Source: Ecdyonurus torrentis (Eukaryota > Arthropoda > Insecta > Ephemeroptera > Heptageniidae). From it: DNA of 64,000 nt. The notes below the pieces were generated by a model, which was not told the origin of the DNA, ran no database searches, and saw nothing but the letters and a program-made list of their open reading frames with translations. The translations under genes were made by a program, and so were the position numbers. The stretch lies in NCBI GenBank assembly GCA_949318235.1, contig OX439136.1:8538170-8602169 (forward strand), given 5' to 3'. Positions 12,960 through 21,908 of the stretch are shown in pieces. Positions within the stretch are counted from its first letter, which is position 1. Every line of letters begins with the position of its first letter.

Positions 12960-13210
12960 TTGACCACTTGCAATGAATGAACTTTTTAAAATAATTTGAA
13001 TAATTCTTAATGCATTTCTTATGTAAAAATCGTTTTCACTTACTTGCTGCAACAATTGACCACTTGCAATGAACGAACTTTTCAAAATAATTTGAATAAT
13101 TTCTTAATGCATTTCTTATGTAAAAATCGTTTTTACTTACTTGCTGCAACAATTAAAAACATTTTATTGCAAGTGGTCCATTAAAAACATTTTATTGCAA
13201 GTGGTCCATT
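12960..13210 (+). mobile_element. MITE family D, self-nested dimer D1
   Basis: Family D is a 127-bp element with ends GACCACTTGCAAT and ATTGCAAGTGGTCC. Here an outer copy (12960-13055 and 13183-13210) is split by a complete inner copy (about 13056-13182). The intact copy at 49.2 kb reads GCTGCAACAATTAAAAACA at the insertion point. In D1 this becomes AACAATT before the inner copy and ATTAAAAAC after it, so ATT appears duplicated. The body (AATGCATTTCTTATG, AAAATCGTTTTCACTTAC) is highly conserved between inner, outer and distant copies, suggesting recent activity. Confidence 0.88.
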
Positions 13211-13687
13211 GTTTACTTATATAGGCAAGAATTATGGAACTATACAATTATCTTGCACATGATTACAAGAAAAAAAAAAGAAATTTTGAATTTGGAAAAT
13301 AATTTTTTTTAGCAGCTATATATCATTTAAATTTTATTAAAATTTAATAAAATTATTATTATAAGAATATATTCTTAATAATATAAATTATGATGACTGA
13401 AACTATTATGTATTCCTGTATATAAATATTTTTGTAATCAATGTACTAATTGGTATTATGATCAATAAAGAAACTGGAATATGAAATATTTATTTTGAAT
13501 ACTTATAACATGACTTTTGATTATTATTTAAATGTAAAAATTTTCATTTTTTTTTATTTATGATGTATTTCTTAACCCTGAAAGTTCTTCTAATCTACGT
13601 ATATTAAAACAAATTTCTTAAAAAATTACTGCATTAAATATTGTTTTAAAAATAAATACTAATAATTTTATTTCTTTTCTGTTATAG
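13211..13687. other. AT-rich non-coding stretch ending in a splice-acceptor-like tract
   Basis: No gene is recognisable. The last 30 bases become pyrimidine-rich (TTTTATTTCTTTTCTGTTATAG) and lead directly into the candidate exon that follows. Confidence 0.5.
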
Positions 13688-13730
13688 GTAAGCTTCTAGT
13701 CACTGTATGGCAAGAAAATACGAAACTGTC
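13688..13730 (+). other. Candidate 43-nt exon or recursive-splicing exon
   Basis: It is preceded by a strong acceptor (TTTCTTTTCTGTTATAG) and followed by a strong donor (GTAAGTAAAG). One frame is open: KLLVTVWQENTKL plus split codons at both ends (entry phase 1, exit phase 2). The other two frames contain stops. Its first bases, GTAAGC directly after the AG, would themselves be a splice donor. This is the juxtaposed 3'/5' splice-site arrangement seen at recursive-splicing (ratchet) points and their RS-exons in long introns. I do not recognise the peptide. It could be a cassette exon, a recursive exon or a chance match; the paired signals are better than most in this window. Confidence 0.42.
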
Positions 13731-15766
13731 GTAAGTAAAGAAATTACAGAGCACTGTCTTGTGTATATTTTAGAAATACCATTTTGATGGTAAATAATAA
13801 ATACATGGACCAACTCATGAAATAATAATAAGAATGAATAATCTCATATTAAACAAATACATACATTAAACCAATAATTTAATTTTAAAAAAGCATTAAC
13901 AAGTCTTCATCATTATGAAAAGAGCTTGACAGAAATCCTAAATCTAAAATGTGTATGTCAGATTTTTTCTCTCAAAACTCTTTATACCTGAGAGCTCTCT
14001 ATAGACCCTGAAAATACTGGTATTGGTCAATAAGTCCTAATAAAGCAAAATTAACCTTAAAAACAAGTTTTCAATTATACCATCTCTAAATTTGGTACCC
14101 CTAGATTGAAAAAAAAAAAAAAAAAAAAAAGCCAAAAATTTTCAAAAGTTTAAGAATTTTTGGTCAAAATTTGACTAAAAAAGAGTCTGAGAGTTGTATG
14201 GTTAAAATTGCTTTGGTCCTTTCTAAATAAAAAATGCATTTTTTCCTGATGTATAATCTATTCTGTATCTTAACATTGATAATAAAGTAAATAAATATAA
14301 CAAGAGGTTACTGATTATACAAACATTATTCTATAGTACTTAACCAACGGAACGGATTTACGTATACTGCACTGCGTCATATAGCAATCATGTAGCTATT
14401 TTGAAATTGTATAAACAGTTATGCATTACAACATATTTTCGTTATGCTATGCAGCAAAATTATTATTTAATATTGCTATAACTAAGTTGCCATGAGTGAA
14501 TGTTTTTTGAAATTGATATTTACATGCCGAGGAAATTAATGTAAACAAATTTAAATTTTAAACTTTTGCTGTACTAAATTTTGTTTGCCCACAATATTTT
14601 ATGACACGCAAGGAAAAAAGAAGATTTTTTTTATTATATAAATATCAAGTATTTTATAAATATTTGGTATATTTGAATTCTAAGAACCTACAATTACAAC
14701 ATTTTATATAATATGTTTTCCATAAACATAATATATAGATAAACAAGAATCAAGGCCAAAAAAGTATAGCTAAATTCGTTATAAAATGCCTCTTTAATGA
14801 AACGAAAACATCATTTAAAGGTTTTAAACTTAACAACATTCACAATAAAATATAAAAAAAGAACTTAAAAAAATACGAGCACTATTTCCCATTGATGACT
14901 TCTATTTTCTAATTTACAATCTACTTTTTATATATTATGTATATCTTATCATTTATCCTTTGATTTAACTGCAAAACACTTTTTACAAATAAACTACATT
15001 TATTAAGTCTCAAAATACTACTTATTTTTATTATAAAGTCAACCAAAAGTATCATTTAGAAACATACCTATAAAATAAGGTTCAAAAATAGTTAAAGTTA
15101 TAAAATAAACTTTACTGTTTTTGTGTTGTTGTTATATACGAATTTCCACTAGATTTAGTAATGTTTCTCTGCAGTATTTATTTGAAATAATTTTAGCTTT
15201 ACTAGTCATGTTTTTTACTATTAGTATTATTATTATTATGAGAAAGAAACACTGTCTTACACACAGACACAAAGAGAGAGAGAGAGAGAGTAGATAAAAA
15301 TTTATTGTGCAGGGTTAACATACTTTTTATATTTTTATTTTGTTTACTTTTTGCAATAAAGATGGATTTGAAGTAAGATCGTAAGATCTCTTATAAGCAA
15401 CAAATTTTACGCAAACCTCTCTATTTACATTGAATAAGAAAAGTCAAATACGTAATTTGTTTTACTTCAAATAAATTTTATCCAAAATTTATCAACATTA
15501 AAAGTTGTTTTTTTCTATTGAGTCCACTCTAAATATAAGTGTTAAAAAACTTGTATATGGTTTTAAATATAAATACAGTATAATGTATGACGTCACTTAA
15601 AGCGTTGAAATTATTACTACAGGAACGTAGGTGATGTCATGAAAAAAACTTTGAATGGGAATTGGGAATCCATTCCAATTCAATTTTTTTTTTTAAGGTT
15701 TGTAACGTCTTAATTTGACGATAAAATTATTGTGATCATAATTTATATAATGTGACGTTTTCCGTT
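13731..15766. other. AT-rich non-coding stretch
   Basis: No gene is recognisable. It holds poly-A at 14109-14130, a family P-like GCATTAC/TTATGC segment at about 14385-14500, a short GA run (15272-15290), a TGACGTCA octamer (15588-15595) and a short inverted pair TGGGAATTGG / CCATTCCAATTC near 15656-15682. On the minus strand at about 15063-15085 a pyrimidine tract ends in TTTTATAG directly followed by GTATGTTT, a second acceptor-donor juxtaposition. Confidence 0.5.
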
Positions 15767-16240
15767 TCCGCCTCCGTTTCGACAACCTACGTAAGCGTAG
15801 TAGTTGAATGCGGAGGCGGGTGTGGACGATATCACTTGGAGTCGGCCTAGAGATGAATTGACCCTTTATTGGTCAGTATACAACATAGTAAGTAAGTTGA
15901 CAATTCCATGTCATGTATTATTATTTTCTATCTTTTTGTTTTCTTTTATATTGACTTATGGGGGAGCAGGCGTCTCGGGGCTAGCTTTAGGCTGCTTCGG
16001 TCACACCCGCCTCCATTTCGACAACCTACGTATGCGTAGTAATCGAATACGGAGGCGGGTGTGGACGATATTGCTTGGAGCCGGCCTCGAGATGACTTGC
16101 CCCTTTATAGGTCAATTAGTATGTATGTAACATAGTAAGTAAGTTGACAATTCCATGTAAAACCTTATACAAATGTAATTTATTATGTTTGATTGTAGGA
16201 GAGTGGAAATAAAGAATTTTTGAATTTTGAATTTTGAATT
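15767..16240 (+). mobile_element. Retroelement-like 3' end with tandem hairpin units and (TTTTGAA)n tail
   Basis: Two copies of a unit of about 145 bp (15767-15911 and 16003-16158) share CGACAACCTACGTA, GGAGGCGGGTGTGGACGATA, GGCCTxGAGATGA and AACATAGTAAGTAAGTTGAC. Each begins with a hairpin of stem CCGCCTCC / GGAGGCGG enclosing a second small palindrome TACGTATGCGTA. After the second copy come GGAAATAAAG, a polyadenylation-like signal, and a short (TTTTGAA)n tail at about 16215-16240. A 3' end with a simple-repeat tail suggests a non-LTR element or SINE. The 108-codon frame across it (starting MNAEAGVDD) reads the duplication twice and is not taken as a protein. Confidence 0.5.
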
Positions 16241-16286
16241 TTTTTGAATCGTTGTGAAATAAAAACGTTTAATAACGTCATGTGCA

Positions 16287-16617
16287 TATAGGGTGTATGC
16301 GGATGACGTCATATTTAATGCTCTTGAACGCCATACTGGAGCATACTGGAGTAATCAATAACATTACTCAGCATTATGACAAAAACTTCGTTTTTTGGCT
16401 ATTTTCTTTTGGAAATCGGTTAATTTTTTGTAATTATTATTTTTCTCACATAGATGAGATACTAATTAAACTTGCCTGTTAACATCATCAATGCTCTCAA
16501 AAATATTGCTCAGTATTTTTAAACTGGCAAAATGAGTTATTTTCCTATACCGGCCCATGCATTGAGTTATCCAAAATGGCGTCGACTTTAATATGAATGC
16601 AGAATGCATACACCTAT
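16287..16617 (+). mobile_element. MITE family A, copy A4 (full length)
   Basis: This is one of the best complete copies. It opens TATAGGGTGTATGCGGATGA with TGACGTCA at 16304-16311, then GCCATACTGGAG, TTCTTTTGGAAATCGG, CTCTCAAAAATATTGCTCAG and AAACTGGCAAAATGAG, and closes with GGCGTCGACTTTAATATG and GCATACACCTAT. There is no coding capacity. TA beside each end would fit a TA or longer target duplication, but the ends cannot be fixed to the base. Confidence 0.85.
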
Positions 16618-18667
16618 TAGTGATGATTAAAGAAAAGGTAACAACAAATTGTAAAATATTGAAATACAAAATTTTTAAATTTCACTTCGATAAAGCTTCA
16701 TGTTAATTCTAATAATATTTTTTTCAATAATGGTCAAATATACTATTTTTAAATTTAATAGTATTTTGATTGTGGCAGTTACAAATCGTTACACGTAATC
16801 TTTTATACATTAAAATTTATACAGTTTGATAAAAAAAAATCATGCATTAAACATTACATAATATGAATTTATTTTGATATATGAAGTGAAAAATAGATGT
16901 CAAATATCAATATATATATTTCAATAATAAAGTTTAAAAAAACTTGTTTTTTTTTTTGTTTTTTTTTTTGTGAAATGATGTGTCATATGGTCAAAATAAC
17001 ACGAGTTCTTATGTAAATGTCAACTCAAAATTTTTACCCTCTCTATGATTCTCTGCCTTGTTTAATTGATTTTATTATTTTACAAATTTCAATTAAAATT
17101 TATTTGTATATGTGGTTGCTTTTTTATTGAAAAAAAAAAAACAAACATTTTTTTTATTTAATAAATATTTATACTTTTTCTGTATTCTGCTTTTTTTGTT
17201 GTAAATAATAACAGAGGGAAACATATTTTTTAAACAATATGTTTAAAAAATAAAATTACTGGAAAACAATAACGACAATTAATTTAAATATAATTTGGTT
17301 ATATAAATTACTGATGCGTGATTTAGATTTGTATAGTCAAATTGCTGGAAAAAATTAACTTTTGATTTCATTTTTGTCGTGATCTCTATGGTAATAACTA
17401 ATAAACATTAATTTTTTAAAAATATTTAATGTATTTAAAGAAAATAATATGTTTATGATTTTTTTTGTGGATCAATATAATTGAAGTGCATTACGTGCAT
17501 TCACACATGGATAGCATTTATGTCATTATAATACAAATATTACTAAATTAGAACATTACAAATAATTATGTAGGATAGCATAATATGTATGCTTTGTAAC
17601 ATAGTTATTATGCATTAGAGCATAGATTATGCTATGATAAACAAATTGTGTTGAAAAATGAGCTATGGTAGAGAGTAGAGATCACTGGTAGAGACTCAAT
17701 TGTTGATATGATAACGGCTTTTTATGGGTTATTTAAATGGAAAAGGTCGAGTCCCAATTGTTTGGCATTTAGAGAAATACATATTATGTTGAGAGCATTT
17801 TTAATGCTACTTTCTTATATGCAAATTAATATGGAATAAGGTGAACATTTAAAAATACCTGTAGATATGTTTTATTTTTAAATTCCATTGCATTAGGAGT
17901 AGTAAAAAAAACGTTGAAAAATATATTTATGGGTAAAATTTGAATTTGAAGCAAATAAAACCATAATTTTCCAATTTTTAAAAATTACATTTTTTTAAAA
18001 AATATTTATTCTTTTTTTAAACATTCAACAATTTTCACTATTTTTTTTTATATAATATACGTTTTATAAACGACGTATATATAGGATATAACCATTAAAT
18101 ACTTTCGTTAACAAAAAAAAAAAAAAAAAAAAAAAAAACGATGATACAAACTTGGTTTATTTTCCAGTGATCACGATCGTGATGTAATATAATAAATTTT
18201 TATGTTAGCAGACTAAAGTCACACGCCTTGTCAATTTTTGACACGTGTTTATTACGCACGCTTGACCCTAACTATATAAGCTTTTGCCTGATGAAGCATT
18301 TCACTAGAAAAATGACTTGCAATCAATGTGAAAAATATCTATGAACTTTTTTTTTTTCCAGATTTTATTGACATGCTTTTAAAATATAAATCCAATAGAG
18401 TTTTTAAATTGAATTTTATTAAAAAAAAAAAAAAGGTATACCTTTATTCTTTAATATAATATATTATAGCAATACTTTACTGTATAAGGAAAAAAACAAA
18501 GAGCTTTATCAAATAATACAAGTTATAAAAGTTCTCTGTTGACTGCATTATTGAAATTTAATTATAACTTTTAATTATTTTATCCCGATAACTCTCAATT
18601 GCCCTGACCTTTTTACATTCTGATCCGACTATAATAGTTACAAAATAGTTATAAATGATGCAATATT
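16618..18667. other. AT-rich non-coding stretch
   Basis: No gene is recognisable. It contains poly-A at 18113-18139, poly-T tracts near 16948-16970, a family P-like segment at about 17490-17660 (ATAGCATTTATGTCATTATA, TAGCATAATATGTATGC, GAAAAATGAGCTATGG), and CACACGCCTTGTCAATTTTTGACACGTG near 18220, a short imperfect inverted repeat. Confidence 0.5.
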
Positions 18668-18893
18668 ATATATATCGACGGCTACGCGGCTAATGTGATC
18701 ATCAGAACATCTCGCGCGTACACACAATCTGACTATCAGACTTTCACGCCGCGCCACCAATCTGACTATCAGACTTTCTCGCGATTCGCACAATCTGACT
18801 ATCAGACTTTCTCGCCGTTTGCACAATCTGACTATGTCGTTTTACACAAAGTGACTATCAGACATTCACGTACAAAGTGACTATCAGAAAGTT
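18668..18893. repeat. Short tandem array of a CTGACTATCAG-type unit
   Basis: Six irregular repeats of about 25-35 bases share TCTGACTATCAGACTTTC (later units AGTGACTATCAGA). They are separated by CpG-rich spacers such as CACGCCGCGCCAC, TCGCGATTCGC and TCGCCGTTTGC. The core CTGACTATCAG is itself a small hairpin. The array is introduced by TATATATCGACGGCTACGCG, which resembles the ends of foldbacks H1 and H2 (TATATATCGATGC). The core also resembles H1's ACGACTATCTACACTTTCC. I infer an expanded relative of that foldback family. The reading frames across it (SLIVRL repeats) are artefacts. Confidence 0.7.
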
Positions 18894-19329
18894 TTATGAT
18901 GACTTACCCCATGAAGGCCATGAATAGTGTTGTTTAATAACTTGTGTAAATAGTATGCAGTTAATTAATAATATTACATTTTAACACTTAGTTCACAAGT
19001 TACATAAAGTAACACAATAATTTTGTAATCTGTATTTTTGATTTTATTCTTTATTATTATATCATTCATTAACATACATCTGCCACAGAATTTATATTAA
19101 TATTAAACTGGTATAAAAAAAACTTCAAAGCTAAAAGAACAGCTTTACTAGAACTGCACTGACTGATGAACAGACCTCAACTGAATGAAACGCTTCATTT
19201 TGCTTATAAAATAGAGATATTAGACTTTGTACTATTACCTCTTATATTTATATTTTTGACTGTGCCCTGTTTGATTGAAAGAGAAGTTGGAGTTTTTTTT
19301 TTGTCTTGTTTACGTAAAAATACTACGTT
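18894..19329. other. AT-rich non-coding stretch
   Basis: No gene is recognisable. It ends at the 5' truncation point of the LINE fragment. A possible retroelement insertion boundary near 19300-19330 (TTTTTTTTTTGTCTTG) is not resolvable. Confidence 0.45.
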
Positions 19330-19994
19330 ATTAACTAATAATTGGCTTATCTCACTCTAGTTCGTCCAGTTTTGTTGTACGGTACCCCAGCGTGGCACCC
19401 TGTCACTGCTTGTAATCTTAAAAAACTGGAAAAGGTTCAGAACTGCGCCACACGTCTGATTCTTGGTAGAGATTCGTTCCATTATACCAGTGGTACGAAG
19501 CGTAAACATAATGGGAAAACTCGTAATCAAATGTGCAAAATCCCTCCAATAAGCGATGTGTTGTATTGTCAAGATGTTATATTTTTGCACAAGTGTATTC
19601 AGGGGGATGTAGATATGCCAGTATTCTCTGACGCTAGAATCTCCATACGTACTAAACCTAGTAAGTTGCGAGGGGGGGATAGTATTGAGTATGTTGTTCC
19701 ACGTATTTCAGCAGCATATTACAATACTTCTTTCTTTCCCCGTAGTGTTAATTTATATAATAAGTTGGAAACTAGCGTCAGAAACATGTCATCCTCTAAG
19801 TTTAAAACTTGTGTTTAGTCATGTATGTTTTTAAACAATAATTTTATGTATCTTACTTTTCTTAATATATTATTCTATTTATCATCTATTGGGATATCAA
19901 ATTTTGTATGGGCTTTGCCTTTTTTGATCTCCTGTTGAGCAACCTCTTTGACAATTTGCAATGTTTGTATTGTGATATTTTGCTCAATAAAATC

Positions 19995-20022
<28 letters not shown>
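19330..20022 (+). mobile_element. 5'-truncated non-LTR retrotransposon (LINE) insertion
   Basis: The insertion comprises the C-terminal end of a reverse-transcriptase ORF (19342-19818) and a 3' untranslated region of about 170 bases. The latter contains CTCAATAAAATC and ends in an (ATT)n tail at about 19994-20022. A 5' truncation, an intact 3' end and a simple-repeat tail are the usual outcome of target-primed reverse transcription. Protein features point to the Jockey/CR1/L2 group of LINEs; the exact clade cannot be told from this fragment. The plus orientation is set by the ORF and the tail. Confidence 0.88.
19342..19818 (+). pseudogene. LINE ORF2 C-terminal fragment (post-catalytic RT region)
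   Basis: An open frame of 158 residues to a TAG stop. It has the conserved block that follows the reverse-transcriptase catalytic core in Jockey/CR1/L2-type LINEs: LVRPVLLYGTPAWHP (residues 6-20), KLEKVQNCATRLI (28-40), DVIFLHKCIQG (78-88), and the C-terminal FFPRSVNLYNKL (131-142) with a closing SSKFKTCV. The catalytic YxDD core, palm and endonuclease domain are all upstream of the truncation and absent, so the fragment is inactive by itself. The first in-frame codon is TTG, not ATG, because the frame simply continues from lost upstream sequence. No frameshift or stop is seen inside the fragment, suggesting a fairly young insertion. Residues 49-72 (basic, KRKHNGKTRNQ) are least like the family. 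Confidence 0.88.
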
Positions 20023-20026
<4 letters not shown>

Positions 20027-20196
20027 CGTTGTAGGTATATAAAACTATTTTTCATAAATTATTTAATTTTTATATTTATCAATTAGAGAGCTTAATTATT
20101 TAAGTAGTTAATTTAGAATTAAGTTTGGCAATATATTAAATCTTTAGTCTCTGAAATTTTCAAATTGTAATTTTTTATTTTATTAAAATAAAATTA

Positions 20197-20199
<3 letters not shown>

Positions 20200-20263
<64 letters not shown>
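20200..20263. repeat. (TA)n microsatellite
   Basis: About 64 bases of TA directly abut the candidate exon at 20265. Confidence 0.96.
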
Positions 20264-20264
<1 letters not shown>

Positions 20265-20266
<2 letters not shown>

Positions 20267-20318
20267 TCATTTCAAATAGTGACAACAGCTAGTGTGAAGC
20301 CCAGTGTCTTCACAGAAG
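20265..20318 (+). other. Candidate 54-nt exon (weak)
   Basis: It is followed by a strong donor (CAGAAG|GTAAGATA) and preceded by an AG at the end of a (TA)n array, which is a poor pyrimidine tract. One frame is open, reading SFQIVTTASVKPSVFTE with split codons at both ends (phase 1 in, phase 1 out). The other frames are stopped. Composition is clearly less AT-rich than the flanks. An alternative is that the sequence TGTGAAG-CCCAGTGT-CTTCACA is simply a DNA hairpin. It cannot splice in frame directly to the 13.7 kb candidate (exit phase 2), so another exon would be needed between them. Confidence 0.3.
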
Positions 20319-21002
20319 GTAAGATACAAATATTTCATGAAATGAAAAGAAAATTTCTAATCATCAGGCAACCTCGTGTAGTACCATAGCATAAATACTT
20401 TATATTTTTATACTATAGAAGTACTGATAAAAATGATTTTTTTCCAATGATTTTTTTTTTAGAACAAATAATAATTTCAATATAAAAAGGAGAAATATCA
20501 ATATGTATTTTAAAACGATTGTGATGATAATATATTTTAGTATTCCAAAACTTGCTCTAACGTTGCTATTTGTTATTGTAATGTGAAATTCACGTACTCA
20601 ATTAAATTTGTAATTGCCACTGTCGTGTATACGTTAAATACATAAACTGTATTTGATGTGTATATTGATATGTAGTAGATTGGATATAATTGTGCGTTAT
20701 TGGTGATGTGATGGAATAAAATAAATGAATATACTTCGTTCTGCAAACTACACACAAAAATTTAGCCAGCTTCGAAATTTTTTCGTTGTTAAGAACACCT
20801 AATCACACGTCACTACCTGTTTACGTGTGCAGTAAATTTTTACCATTTTTCTTTATCAAGACAGTTTTATCGACCAGGTGCAATCCAATCGTATACACAA
20901 TACGGGTCAATCACGCCCTAGTTTTGAACATATTTGTTACTTTGTTATTGTTATTATGTTATGATCAATATGTATCATGTTATGGAATTATGTTATTATG
21001 TT

Positions 21003-21051
<49 letters not shown>

Positions 21052-21323
21052 CAATTTAAAAAAAAAAAAGATGTAAATTTTCCTCTCTCTTTCTATTTCT
21101 GCTTTAATATTTACGGTGCGATTGATTAAAGATTAACCAAGGCTTTAAAATTCCTTAACTGTTCTTAAAAATCTAGTAACTTGGGATTCCTATAGATGAC
21201 CTAACAATAAGTGTTTTGATACGTCGTACACTTAGTAATTTTTGCTATAGTAATTCAAACCAGGCATTGATAATTGATTACCATACGCTTCACCGATAAT
21301 TCATTTTGTTAAAACTATGAAAC

Positions 21324-21326
<3 letters not shown>

Positions 21327-21404
<78 letters not shown>
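21327..21404. repeat. (TA)n microsatellite
   Basis: About 78 bases of TA. Confidence 0.96.
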
Positions 21405-21407
<3 letters not shown>

Positions 21408-21850
21408 CATGTATACTTGCATTTCATTTAGTCGTATTTTATCATATAATTTTTACGTGATATTTATAAGCATTTACAACAATTTTTAAAAAAAAAAAAA
21501 AAAAAAAATAACTGTTTTTAAATAACAATAAAAAGTTCATATAATTTGAATGTGTAATTTCACGTTTACTTTTAAGTAAACAAAATAAGTAAAAAGGTGT
21601 ATTATACTAAAAAGTAAATACAAAATTTTGGTTTTACTTTAAGTTGTCATAATGCTTGATTTTTAAGCTTTATTTTCTTTAAAGTATACTTTCACTAATG
21701 CATTTTCTTACATTTGAAAATTATTTTATTTACGATATTACGAGAAATAGTAGTATAGTAGAAACTAAGTTTTAGGAACTCTATAGTATAAACTAAACAT
21801 AATAAAATTCACTATCTTGCTTTTATTTTAACTTTTCTTTTTCCTAGGGC

Positions 21851-21852
<2 letters not shown>

Positions 21853-21894
<42 letters not shown>

Positions 21895-21908
21895 ACTACT
21901 ACTACTAC
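21853..21908. repeat. Poly-T tract followed by (TAC)n
   Basis: About 38 T residues and then six TAC triplets. Read directly. Confidence 0.93.

Noticed and set aside
15804..16130. 108-codon plus-strand frame starting MNAEAGVDD
   Set aside because: It spans two copies of a duplicated hairpin-bearing repeat and reads the second copy in a different frame; no domain is recognisable.
18695..18880. Possible CRISPR array (regular repeats with variable spacers)
   Set aside because: Units are irregular in length, repeats decay along the array, no cas genes are present, and the genome is clearly eukaryotic.
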